20,037 nucleotides of DNA, from contig JBOHBN010000060.1 of NCBI GenBank assembly GCA_050698355.1, positions 1 to 20,037 on the forward strand, in the 5' to 3' direction. The translations under genes and the position numbers were made by a program. A model generated the notes under the pieces. It made no database searches, was not told the DNA's origin, and worked only from the letters and a program-made list of their open reading frames with translations. This document shows positions 1 through 6,763 of the stretch, piece after piece (position 1 is the first letter of the stretch; each line of letters opens with the position of its first letter). The DNA comes from JBOHBN01 sp050698355. GTDB taxonomy: Bacteria; Actinomycetota; Actinomycetes; Streptosporangiales; WHST01.

Positions 1-7
1 CACTCAA

Positions 8-90
8 GTGTCAAGACGACACGCATGTAATTCATGTTATTTCTGTGACTGATGTTTCTTTTGACGCCCATCGTTGCTAACCTCCATGAT
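8..90 (+). promoter_or_regulatory. Candidate promoter region of the NlpC/P60 gene
   Basis: The first 150 bases are AT-rich compared with the rest of the window, most clearly at 26-64. TTGACG at 61-66 lies 18 nt before CATGAT at 85-90, a reasonable sigma-70-like -35/-10 pair. A short inverted repeat GTGTC-N5-GACAC (8-22) and the repeat CATG-N5-CATG (24-36) lie just upstream and could bind a regulator. I looked for the c-di-AMP (ydaO) riboswitch often found before actinobacterial cell-wall hydrolases and saw no recognisable piece of it; an aptamer before base 1 cannot be excluded. Confidence 0.3.
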
Positions 91-152
91 CGGCGTGGGC
101 GGCTCGGTCGGTCACGTCAAGGCGACACGCCGAGCGATATGGGGGGATTGCC

Positions 153-1463
153 GTGCGCAAGCAGGGCCCGCGCCAGGTGACGGCGAGGGCTTCAGCAGCC
201 ATCGGCCTGGCCATCGCGCTGACGCTCACCACGGTGGCCCCGGTCCAGGCGAAGCCCTCGTACCCAAGCAAGGACAAGGTCTCCGGCGCGCAGCGCAAGG
301 CGGACAATAGCGCGAGCGCGGCGCAGGCGACCCGGGAGAAGCTCGCGACCCAGCGGGCAAGGATGAACAGGCTCGACGCCAAGGCCGAGACCGCGGTAGA
401 GGCGTACAACGGCGCGCTGGTCAAACTCCACAAGGCCAAGCGGGCGTACACCTCGGCGAAGAAGCAGGTCAAGCAGAGCGCCAAGAGCGTGGAGAAGGCC
501 CGCAAGCAGGTAGCCGGGATCGCCGCGGCGGCGTACAGGGGCAACGGCCTCGCCAAGTACGTGGCGCTGTTCGGCTCGTCCGACCCCAAGCAGACCATCA
601 ACGGCGTGGGAGCGATCGGCGCACTGAGCCAGCAGCAGGACGGCGTGCTCGCCAAGCTGAAGGCCGCCAGGATCGTCAACAAGGTCGTACGCCAGCAGGC
701 GTCCAAGGCACTGGAGAACCAGCAGCAGAAGACCAAGAAGGTGAAGGCCGCCAAGGAGCGGGCTCAGGCCCAGGTCGCAGCCCAGCAGCAGGTCATCTCC
801 CGCGTCGCGGCGCTGGAGAGCAAGCTCTCCAAGCGCGCCAGCGACGCGGAGAACACCGCGAACAGCCTCGCGCACGAGCGGACGGCCGGCATCGCCAAGG
901 CCAGGCGCATCGCCGCCGAGCAGGCACGCAGGGAGGCCGCGCGCCGCGCCGCCGCAGCCCGCAAGGCGGCCAAGGAGAAGGCCGAGCAGCAGGCCGCGCA
1001 GCAGGCGACACATCACAGTTCCGGGCACGGTGGTGGGCACCACGGATCCGGCCACCACGGCTCCTCAGGAGGCCATCACCACAGCCACCACCACGCCAGC
1101 CACGGCGCGGCGGCCGCGGTGCAGTTCGCGTACGCCCAGCTCGGCAAGTGGTACGTCTGGGGCGCGGACGGACCGGCCACCTACGACTGTTCCGGGCTCA
1201 CGATGCGCGCCTGGCAGCAGGCCGGGGTGTACCTACCGCACTGGAGCGTGGGCCAGTACTACCAGACGTCGCGGGTGTCGCTGTCGAACCTGCGCAAGGG
1301 TGACCTGGTGTTCTACGCGAACAACACGTCCGACCCCGACACCATCCACCACGTCGCCATCTACATCGGCGGCGGGCGCATGATCGAGGCGCCGCACACC
1401 GGCGCGCAGGTACGCATCTCCAGCATCTACCGCCCGGGGCTGATCGGCGCCGGCCGCCCGTAA
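153..1463 (+). CDS. Secreted C40-family NlpC/P60 peptidoglycan endopeptidase with coiled-coil and His-rich linker
   Basis: Probable D,L-endopeptidase that cuts peptide stems of peptidoglycan outside the membrane. GTG at 153 follows GGGGGGA (141-147) at good spacing. The 436-residue protein has a signal peptide (about 1-33, cleavage after VQA), a long Ala/Lys/Gln-rich coiled coil (about 45-285) like those of RipA/PcsB-type hydrolases, a linker at 287-318 with 14 His among Gly/Ser, and a C-terminal NlpC/P60 domain (about 320-436). Likely catalytic residues are Cys346 in the DCSG motif, His400 in HHVAIYIGG and His415 in APHTG. The coiled coil probably holds the enzyme inactive or docks it to a partner such as an FtsEX-like complex; that is inferred from the family. 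The domain assignment is firm; the exact bond cut is not. The gene stands alone and ends 17 nt before a large palindrome. Confidence 0.93.
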   Translation: MRKQGPRQVTARASAAIGLAIALTLTTVAPVQAKPSYPSKDKVSGAQRKADNSASAAQATREKLATQRARMNRLDAKAETAVEAYNGALVKLHKAKRAYTSAKKQVKQSAKSVEKARKQVAGIAAAAYRGNGLAKYVALFGSSDPKQTINGVGAIGALSQQQDGVLAKLKAARIVNKVVRQQASKALENQQQKTKKVKAAKERAQAQVAAQQQVISRVAALESKLSKRASDAENTANSLAHERTAGIAKARRIAAEQARREAARRAAAARKAAKEKAEQQAAQQATHHSSGHGGGHHGSGHHGSSGGHHHSHHHASHGAAAAVQFAYAQLGKWYVWGADGPATYDCSGLTMRAWQQAGVYLPHWSVGQYYQTSRVSLSNLRKGDLVFYANNTSDPDTIHHVAIYIGGGRMIEAPHTGAQVRISSIYRPGLIGAGRP

Positions 1464-1480
1464 CACCCCACCTCTCCCCC

Positions 1481-1532
1481 GTGATCATGAAAGTTCGCCG
1501 TAGCTATAGCAACAAGGACCTTTCATGATCAC
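1481..1532. terminator. Large inverted repeat between convergent genes, likely bidirectional terminator or dispersed palindromic element
   Basis: Arms GTGATCATGAAAG (1481-1493) and CTTTCATGATCAC (1520-1532) are perfect 13-bp complements around a 26-nt middle. GCTATAGC (1503-1510), itself a palindrome, lies exactly at the dyad centre (1506.5), and several flanking positions also pair, so the element is a degenerate 52-bp palindrome. It sits between the stops of the NlpC/P60 gene (+) and ppa (-), where a bidirectional terminator is expected. There is no T-tract. Its AT-rich arms differ from the surrounding DNA, and its centre matches that of the palindrome at 16418-16459. Confidence 0.6.
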
Positions 1533-1548
1533 CGGATAGGGCAGCGGC

Positions 1549-2028
1549 TCAGGGGCGGTAGCGGGCGCGGGACGCCTCGATCTCGCGCTCGGCGTCGTCC
1601 TTGCCGACCCAGGTGGCGCCCTCGACGGACTTGCCGGGCTCGAGGTCCTTGTACACCTCGAAGAAGTGCTGGATCTCCAGCCGGTAGAACTCCGGGAGCG
1701 CCTCGACGTCATCGATGTGCTCCTGCCGGGGGTCCTTGCTGGGCACGCAGACGACCTTGTCGTCCGGCCCCATCTCGTCGGTCATGCGGAACATGCCGAC
1801 GACGCGGGCACGGATCAGGCAGCCGGGGAACGTGGGCTCCTGGAGGAGCACCAGCGCGTCGAGCGGATCGCCGTCCTGGCCGAGCGTCTGCTCTATGAAC
1901 CCGTAGTCGGCAGGGTACTGGGTCGCGGTGAACAGCGTGCGGTCCAGCCAGATGCGGCCGGTGTGGTGGTCAAGCTCGTACTTGTTCCGCTGACCCTTGG
2001 GGATCTCGATCATCACGTCGACGTCCAC
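1549..2028 (-). CDS. ppa: Inorganic pyrophosphatase (soluble family I)
   Basis: Hydrolyses PPi to phosphate in the cytoplasm, pulling nucleic-acid, protein and cofactor synthesis forward. The opening EIPKGQRNKYE, the DYGFIEQTLG segment and the signature DGDPLDALV (metal-binding Asp52, Asp54, Asp57) are diagnostic, followed by MFRMTDE and VYKDLEPGK. I start at GTG 2028, which follows GGAGG at 2035-2039 by 6 nt and gives 159 residues beginning MDVDVMIEIP, the usual N-terminus; an upstream in-frame ATG (2097) would add 23 atypical residues. His21 corresponds to the active-site histidine noted in the mycobacterial enzyme, whereas the mycobacterial second histidine is Met here (DEMGPDD). Divergent from dacB across a 90-bp gap. 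Confidence 0.96.
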   Translation of the reverse strand: MDVDVMIEIPKGQRNKYELDHHTGRIWLDRTLFTATQYPADYGFIEQTLGQDGDPLDALVLLQEPTFPGCLIRARVVGMFRMTDEMGPDDKVVCVPSKDPRQEHIDDVEALPEFYRLEIQHFFEVYKDLEPGKSVEGATWVGKDDAEREIEASRARYRP

Positions 2029-2053
2029 GTCGTGCCTCCACTCCTCGCCGGTC

Positions 2054-2063
2054 AGACTAGTGT
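2054..2063. promoter_or_regulatory. Overlapping divergent -10 elements for ppa and dacB
   Basis: AGACTAGTGT contains TAGTCT reading leftward (2054-2059), about 26 nt before the ppa GTG, and TAGTGT reading rightward (2058-2063), about 55 nt before the dacB GTG. Both fit TANNNT and they overlap in the palindrome ACTAGT. No convincing -35 is seen on either side. If both are used, polymerase binding would be mutually exclusive. Confidence 0.3.
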
Positions 2064-2118
2064 CCAGGACGTGGCCGGTGAGGCGCGTGGCGGCCACAGA
2101 CGAGGAGGGGCATTTTCA

Positions 2119-3525
2119 GTGCTGGCAAGGCTGGGCAGGCGGACCGTCATCGCGGGAGCTGTCGCGATCGCCGTCCTCCTCGCCGCCGGAGCGACCGTGC
2201 TGATTCTCGGTCCCTCCGGCGTGCGTGACCTGGTCGTCGAGCCCTCGACGCCGGCGCCGACCGCGCCACGGCCCAGCCCGACGACCGTACCGCCCGCCCT
2301 CGACGACCCCGGCGGGTCTGCGAAGCCGGCGACCGCCACGGCCGTACGCGACAGGCTCCGCGGCCTCCTCGACAACCGGGCGCTCGGCAAGAGGTTCGGA
2401 GCGTACGTCGTCGACCCGGCGACCGGCCACGTGCTGCTCCAGCGCCGGGCGGACCAGCCGGCCACGCCCGCGTCCACGGCGAAGCTCTCCACCGCGACCG
2501 CCGCGCTGCGCGCCCTCGGCCCGCAGCACCGGTTGAAGACGACCGTCGAGCGCTCCGGACACACGATCATCCTGGTCGGCGGCGGCGACGTCACGCTGCG
2601 CGGCCCGGGCAAGCACCCCGACGAGCCCACGTACCCGGAGTTCGCCTCGCTCGCCGCGCTGGCAAAGCAGACGTCCGCCAATCTTGACCGCTCCGCGAAG
2701 GTACGGGTCCGCATCGACGACAGCCTGTACACCGGGCCGCGCACTGCCCCGGGGTGGAAGCCCAACTACGTCCCCGAAGGCGACGTCGCGCCGGTGAGCG
2801 CGCTGACGATCGACGAGGGCAGGAAGGATCCGCGGGAGGGCGCGCGGTACTCCGACCCGGCACTCAGCGCGGGGCAGGCGTTCGCGCAGCTGCTGGAGAA
2901 GCGGGGGGTCACCGTGCGCGGGCAGGTGTCCCGTGCCGAGACGCCGGACGCCGCCAAGAAGGTGGCGAAGGTCAGTTCACCGACCATCGCCCAGCTCGTG
3001 GAGTATATGCTCACCCACAGCGACAACGACATCGCCGAGACGCTCGTACGGCAGGTCGCGCTCGCGAAGGGCAAACCGGCGTCGTTCCACGGCGCGTCGG
3101 CGGCGGTCGACGCGGTGCTCGCTCAGATGGGGCTGGCCAAGGGAATCACGCTGTACGACGGCAGCGGCCTGTCGACCAAGGACAAGGTCACGCCCAAGGC
3201 GCTGACCGGGCTGCTGCGCGCCGCGGCATCCGGCAAGCACCCGAAGCTGCGGGCGGTGCTGTCCGGGCTTCCCGTCGGCGGGTTCTCCGGGACGCTCGCG
3301 ACGCGGTTCGGGGAACAGGGCGCCGGGGCGGGTGCCGGAGCCGTACGGGCCAAGACCGGCACGCTCGACGGCGTCAGCAGCCTCGCCGGCTACGTCCGCG
3401 GCACCGATGGCCGCGTACTGGTGTTCGCCTTCGTCGCCAACGGCGTGCCGTCCGGAGCGACGTGGCGATCGCGCATCGTGTTGGACAAGTTGGCCGCGCG
3501 GCTCGCCGGCTGCGGCTGCAACTAG
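2119..3525 (+). CDS. dacB: D-alanyl-D-alanine carboxypeptidase/endopeptidase, PBP4 class (peptidase S13)
   Basis: Penicillin-binding enzyme that removes the terminal D-Ala or cleaves cross-links in peptidoglycan on the outer face of the membrane. GTG 2119 follows GGAGGGG (2104-2110) by 8 nt, giving 468 residues; the open frame continues far upstream but only as antisense to ppa. A membrane anchor or signal segment lies at about 9-31, followed by a Pro/Thr-rich linker (about 38-65) and the catalytic domain. The three S13 motifs are visible: STAK with Ser119 and Lys122, SDN at 301-303 and KTG at 412-414. The ppa-dacB-metalloprotease-tilS-hpt order is conserved in actinobacteria, although here two membrane genes on the other strand interrupt it. 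The stop lies inside a 12-bp palindrome shared with the convergent gene. Confidence 0.94.
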   Translation: MLARLGRRTVIAGAVAIAVLLAAGATVLILGPSGVRDLVVEPSTPAPTAPRPSPTTVPPALDDPGGSAKPATATAVRDRLRGLLDNRALGKRFGAYVVDPATGHVLLQRRADQPATPASTAKLSTATAALRALGPQHRLKTTVERSGHTIILVGGGDVTLRGPGKHPDEPTYPEFASLAALAKQTSANLDRSAKVRVRIDDSLYTGPRTAPGWKPNYVPEGDVAPVSALTIDEGRKDPREGARYSDPALSAGQAFAQLLEKRGVTVRGQVSRAETPDAAKKVAKVSSPTIAQLVEYMLTHSDNDIAETLVRQVALAKGKPASFHGASAAVDAVLAQMGLAKGITLYDGSGLSTKDKVTPKALTGLLRAAASGKHPKLRAVLSGLPVGGFSGTLATRFGEQGAGAGAGAVRAKTGTLDGVSSLAGYVRGTDGRVLVFAFVANGVPSGATWRSRIVLDKLAARLAGCGCN

Positions 3526-3527
3526 TA

Positions 3528-3998
3528 CTAGTGGCGTGGCTGCCCGTAGGGCGGCTGCGGCGGTGGGCCGTACTGGGGCGGTCGCGGCGGTGGCTGCAGC
3601 CCCTGCGACGGCGGGTACCGCCCCGGCGGAGGCGGCGGGCCGTACGGGTTCGGCGCTGCCTGCCAGGCCTGCGCCGGCATCGGCTGCGGTGGGCCGCCTG
3701 GTGCCGACCACCGCCGTGCACCGAGGAACAGCGCGAGCACGATGAGGCACCACCCGCCGACCCTGACCAGGGTGGTGAAGATCCCGAACATGGTCGTCAG
3801 ACCGAGCTCGAGACCGAAGCTGGCCGCGAAGTAGCCGTTACCGACGCTGACGGCCTGCCCGACCAGGAGCAGGACGCAACCAATGAGCATGAGCATCGCC
3901 GCTTGCCTGTCCCGCTTCATCGCGAGCAGCGCGGCGACTCCGGCACCGGCGTAGACCATGAAGCCGAGCAGGAGCACCAGTAGATGCAGGCCGTTCAC
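3528..3998 (-). CDS. Small multi-pass membrane protein with Pro/Gln/Tyr-rich tail
   Basis: 156 residues of unknown function. Hydrophobic segments at about 4-26, 34-52 and 70-93 are followed by a proline, glutamine, glycine and tyrosine-rich cytoplasmic-type tail (about 97-156). GTG 3998 overlaps the TGA of the upstream gene in GTGA and has a near-perfect AGGAGG (4005-4010), so the pair should be co-transcribed and translationally coupled. Its first 50 residues align without gaps to the upstream protein (shared features LLAM/LVTM followed by basic residues, and LIG-x4-LLVG), so the two are tandem paralogues. The stop is 2 bp from that of dacB. Proline-rich tails of this kind are common in actinobacterial membrane proteins and do not define a role. 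Confidence 0.75.
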   Translation of the reverse strand: MNGLHLLVLLLGFMVYAGAGVAALLAMKRDRQAAMLMLIGCVLLLVGQAVSVGNGYFAASFGLELGLTTMFGIFTTLVRVGGWCLIVLALFLGARRWSAPGGPPQPMPAQAWQAAPNPYGPPPPPGRYPPSQGLQPPPRPPQYGPPPQPPYGQPRH

Positions 3999-4375
3999 CA
4001 GTTACCTCCTGGCCACCCCGGCTGCGGAGCCTGGGCATGCGGTGGACCCCATGCCGGCGGCGCGGCGGGGGCGCCCGGACGCTGCGACGGCACGGCGAAG
4101 ACGGCGCCGACGAGCATGGCGAGCCCGACGGCGAAGACGACGATGTAGGCGAACTGGCTGACCAGGATGCTGACGAGGTAGTCGCCGGGGTCGGACGGGA
4201 AGAAGGCCAGCTGGTAGATCCGCACCGCCAGATAACCGACGAGCAGCACCAGGAAACCGATGAGCGCGAACGTCGACCGCCGCGGCTGCCGCTGCATGGT
4301 GACGAGCGCGAAGACGATCCCGGCGGCGAACACCACAGCGGGAAGGAACGAGATCACGATCGTGAAGTAGGGCAC
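3995..4375 (-). CDS. Small multi-pass membrane protein, paralogue of the following gene
   Basis: 126 residues of unknown function. I prefer GTG 4375: AAGG (4385-4388) is 9 nt upstream, and from this start the protein aligns residue by residue, without a gap, to the start of its downstream paralogue. An in-frame ATG at 4402 has no ribosome-binding site and would add 9 residues. There are about three hydrophobic segments (about 5-27, 35-53, 66-98), with an FFPSDPGD loop between the second and third, then a short Pro/Ala-rich tail ending GGNW. The gene is first in a two-gene operon and diverges from the metalloprotease gene across a 185-bp region that has repeated CCAWTG elements. Confidence 0.72.
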   Translation of the reverse strand: MPYFTIVISFLPAVVFAAGIVFALVTMQRQPRRSTFALIGFLVLLVGYLAVRIYQLAFFPSDPGDYLVSILVSQFAYIVVFAVGLAMLVGAVFAVPSQRPGAPAAPPAWGPPHAQAPQPGWPGGNW

Positions 4376-4419
4376 GGCGGGTGACCTTACCAAGGAGATC
4401 ATTACCAGGGCGTGACAGT

Positions 4420-4469
4420 CGGGAAACCATTGCTGCGATCAGTGAGCCTCGACCGCCGGGAAACCAATG
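4420..4469. repeat. Direct repeat, possible operator pair
   Basis: CGGGAAACCATTG (4420-4432) and CGGGAAACCAATG (4457-4469) are 13-bp copies with one mismatch and a 37-bp period, in the divergent gap between the paired membrane genes and the metalloprotease. Two more CCAWTG motifs occur at 4527-4532 and 4537-4542. A repeat of this kind in a control region is compatible with a dimeric regulator, but no known box was recognised. Confidence 0.35.
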
Positions 4470-4527
4470 AACTCCTTGTTACTAGACCTTGAACCCTTGC
4501 GGGGACAGTCAGGGTCGACCACTTCAC

Positions 4528-4560
4528 CAATGGCCGCCATTGCCAAGTAGGTTGGGGCAG
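4528..4560 (+). promoter_or_regulatory. Leaderless promoter with operator-like palindrome for the metalloprotease-tilS-hpt genes
   Basis: TAGGTT (4548-4553) fits the actinobacterial -10 TANNNT and is followed by only 7 nt before GTG 4561, so transcription would begin at or next to the start codon. Just upstream, CAATGGC-C-GCCATTG (4528-4542) is a perfect 7-bp inverted repeat covering the -35 zone, where a repressor could block polymerase. The -35 itself is weak. Confidence 0.5.
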
Positions 4561-5658
4561 GTGAGCGACGACATGATCGACTGGGGACTCGCCGTCTCCA
4601 CGGGAACCCGGCTCGTGCGTCCGGGCCCGCAGATCCCGCGGGCGGAGGCGCGGCAGGCCGTGAACGAACTGCGCACGCTGGCCGCCGAGGCCGAGCACCA
4701 CGTCAAGTCCTACACCCAGCTCGGCGAACCGGCCGTACACGACCTCGCCACCGTCGTCGACCGCCCGGGCTGGATCCGCTCCAACGTCGGCGGCTTCCGC
4801 GTGATCCTCGACCCGCTCGCCGATCGGATGTCGCAGGCCCGTACGAGCATCCCGGGCGGCTCGCTCGTCACCGCCGTCGGATCGCGGGCGACCGGCCTGC
4901 AGATCGGCGGCATCCTCGCCTACCTCGCCGGCCGGGTGCTCGGCCAGTACGAGCTGTTCCTGCCGCCCGACCCGGACGGCACCCGCCCGGCGGGCCGGCT
5001 GACGCTCGTCGCGCCGAACGTCGTCCAGGTCGAGCGGGAGCTCGACGTCGACCCGCACGACTTCCGGCTGTGGGTGTGCCTGCACGAGGTGACACACCGC
5101 ACGCAGTTCACCGAGGTGCCCTGGCTGCGCGACCACGTGCAGCAGGAGATCACCTCGTACCTGCTGGCGTCCGAGCTCGACCCGAGCGCGATCCTGGAGC
5201 GGCTCCGCGGCGCCGCCGGCGCCGTGGTCGACGCCGTACGCGGCGGCGAGGGCAACCTGCTCGACGCGGTGCAGTCACAGGAGCAGCGCGAGATCCTCAA
5301 CCGGCTCACCGCGGTCATGACCCTGGTGGAGGGGCACGGCGACTTCGTCATGGACGGCGTCGGGCCCGACGTCGTACCGTCCGTCGCCGAGATCAGGGAG
5401 AAGTTCCAGCGGCGCCGCGCCGGAGGCAACGCCTTCGACCAGGTGTTCCGCCGACTGCTCGGCATCGAGCTGAAGATGAAGCAGTACGAGCAGGGCGCGA
5501 CGTTCGTCCGCAGTGTGGTGACAAAGGTCGGTATGGACGGGTTCAACCGGGTCTGGACCTCGCCGAACACGCTGCCGACACACGACGAGATCGCCGAACC
5601 CGAGCGGTGGATCGCCCGCGTCGTGCACCCCCCGCAGCTCCCCGCCGGGGAGTCCTGA
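4561..5658 (+). CDS. Actinobacterial zinc-dependent metalloprotease-like protein (DUF2342 family)
   Basis: 365 residues from GTG 4561, chosen because of the leaderless promoter pattern. This is the actinobacterium-specific DUF2342 family, one branch of which tracks with coenzyme F420 producers; its substrate is not known. The metzincin-like motif HEVTH is at 175-179 (zinc ligands His175 and His179, catalytic Glu176), and the segment VEGHGDFVMD starting near 256 holds a conserved Glu257 that could be the third ligand. There is no signal peptide, so it is probably cytoplasmic. In actinobacteria it lies between dacB and tilS. Here the tilS start is 90 bp downstream after two hairpins, so the genes may be partly uncoupled. 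Family membership is confident; actual proteolysis is inferred from the motif. Confidence 0.88.
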   Translation: MSDDMIDWGLAVSTGTRLVRPGPQIPRAEARQAVNELRTLAAEAEHHVKSYTQLGEPAVHDLATVVDRPGWIRSNVGGFRVILDPLADRMSQARTSIPGGSLVTAVGSRATGLQIGGILAYLAGRVLGQYELFLPPDPDGTRPAGRLTLVAPNVVQVERELDVDPHDFRLWVCLHEVTHRTQFTEVPWLRDHVQQEITSYLLASELDPSAILERLRGAAGAVVDAVRGGEGNLLDAVQSQEQREILNRLTAVMTLVEGHGDFVMDGVGPDVVPSVAEIREKFQRRRAGGNAFDQVFRRLLGIELKMKQYEQGATFVRSVVTKVGMDGFNRVWTSPNTLPTHDEIAEPERWIARVVHPPQLPAGES

Positions 5659-5672
5659 GCCGAGCCCTTTCC

Positions 5673-5724
5673 GTCACGGGGACGCCCCGTGACGAACCTA
5701 GCGGCACGGGGACGCCCCGTGCCG
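5673..5724 (+). repeat. Two tandem hairpins with compensatory base change
   Basis: Hairpin 1 is GTCACGGGG-ACG-CCCCGTGAC (5673-5693) and hairpin 2 is CGGCACGGGG-ACG-CCCCGTGCCG (5702-5724), separated by 8 nt and each followed by a GAACC-type sequence. The stems differ at one base pair (T-A against G-C), changed on both arms so pairing is kept. They fill the gap between the metalloprotease stop and the tilS start. They could act as an attenuator, a processing or stability element, or a duplicated palindromic repeat. No U-tract follows. Confidence 0.6.
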
Positions 5725-5748
5725 AACCGGCAGAGGGGCGGCCAATCG

Positions 5749-6747
5749 ATGGGTCCACCGCCGGCGGTCGCGGCCGTACGGTGCGTGGTACGCGACGCGC
5801 TCGCCGACCTCCACCGTGAGGCGCTCGTCCTCGTCGCCTGCAGCGGCGGCGCGGACTCGCTCGCGCTCGCGGCGGCCACCGCGCACGAGGCTCCGCGCCT
5901 CGGGCTCCGCGCGGGCGCGGTCACCGTCGACCACGGGTTGCAGGCCGGCTCGGCGGAACGCGCAGGTGCGGTGGCGCGGACGCTTGGTGAGCTCGCGCTC
6001 GACCCCGTGTGTACGCGCACGGTCACGGTAGGAGCGGACGGCGGGCCGGAGGCGGCAGCGCGCTCCGCCCGGTACGCCGCGCTCGACGCGGCGGCCGACG
6101 AACTCGGTGCCGCCGCAGTGCTGCTCGGGCACACCCGAGACGACCAGGCCGAGACGGTGCTGCTCCGGCTGTCGCGGGGCTCCGGAGCGCGCTCGCTTGC
6201 GGCCATGCCCTCATCGACCGGCCGGTACCTCCGCCCGTTACTCGAACTGCCACGCGACGAGGTTCGAAAAGCATGCGAGTTGTCCGGCCTCACCCCGTGG
6301 CAGGACCCGCACAACACCGACCCGGCGTACAGCCGCTCACGCGTGCGCGGGAAGGCGCTGCCGGCGCTCGAGCGCGCCCTCGGCCCGGGTGTCGCGGCCG
6401 CGCTCGCCCGCACCGCCAGCCTGCTCCGCGAGGACGCCGACGCGCTGGACGGCTGGGCCGAACAGGCGTACGCCGGGTGTGCAACCGGTCACCTCGCGTT
6501 CGACGTGCAGGCACTGGCGCTCCTGCCCGCGGCGGTGCGCTCCCGGGTGCTGCGGCGCGCGGCGCTCGCTGCGGGCGCCCCTGCCGGCGCGCTCGGCCGA
6601 ACCCACGTGGCCGCCCTCGACCGGCTGATCACCGCGTGGCACGGGCAGCGGCACGTGGACGTGCCGGGCGCGATCCGCGCGGTACGCGAGCGCGGCGTCC
6701 TGCGGTTCGTCGGCACGGAGGGCGAGACCGGCCCGCACAGACCGTGA
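5749..6747 (+). CDS. tilS: tRNA(Ile)-lysidine synthetase
   Basis: Uses ATP and lysine to convert C34 of the CAU-anticodon tRNA-Ile into lysidine, so that it reads AUA. ATG 5749 has GAGGGG at 5733-5738 (10-nt spacing) and gives 332 residues; an upstream GTG at 5689 lies inside hairpin 1 and is unlikely. The PP-loop SGGADS is at residues 32-37, followed by VDHGLQ near 60, the conserved LGHTRDDQAETVLLRLSRG segment (about 122-140) and LRPLLELPR. A smaller C-terminal region completes the short actinobacterial form. A rare TTA leucine codon occurs at 6238-6240. hpt follows 16 nt downstream, a conserved pairing. Confidence 0.95.
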   Translation: MGPPPAVAAVRCVVRDALADLHREALVLVACSGGADSLALAAATAHEAPRLGLRAGAVTVDHGLQAGSAERAGAVARTLGELALDPVCTRTVTVGADGGPEAAARSARYAALDAAADELGAAAVLLGHTRDDQAETVLLRLSRGSGARSLAAMPSSTGRYLRPLLELPRDEVRKACELSGLTPWQDPHNTDPAYSRSRVRGKALPALERALGPGVAAALARTASLLREDADALDGWAEQAYAGCATGHLAFDVQALALLPAAVRSRVLRRAALAAGAPAGALGRTHVAALDRLITAWHGQRHVDVPGAIRAVRERGVLRFVGTEGETGPHRP

Positions 6748-6763
6748 TGAAACAGTAAGCGCC

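Noticed and set aside
1..152. c-di-AMP riboswitch upstream of the NlpC/P60 gene
   Set aside because: No recognisable conserved aptamer segments in the visible 152 bases.
77..1058. Two long minus-strand open frames over the NlpC/P60 gene
   Set aside because: Mirror images of the Ala/Lys-rich coiled-coil codons; composition artefact.
1666..2118. N-terminal extension of dacB back to 1666
   Set aside because: The extra 151 codons are antisense to ppa, and a strong ribosome-binding site with GTG at 2119 followed by a membrane anchor fits the family.
4920..6413. 497-codon open frame on the minus strand
   Set aside because: It is antisense to the metalloprotease and tilS genes, which have clear family motifs; long antisense frames are expected at this GC content.
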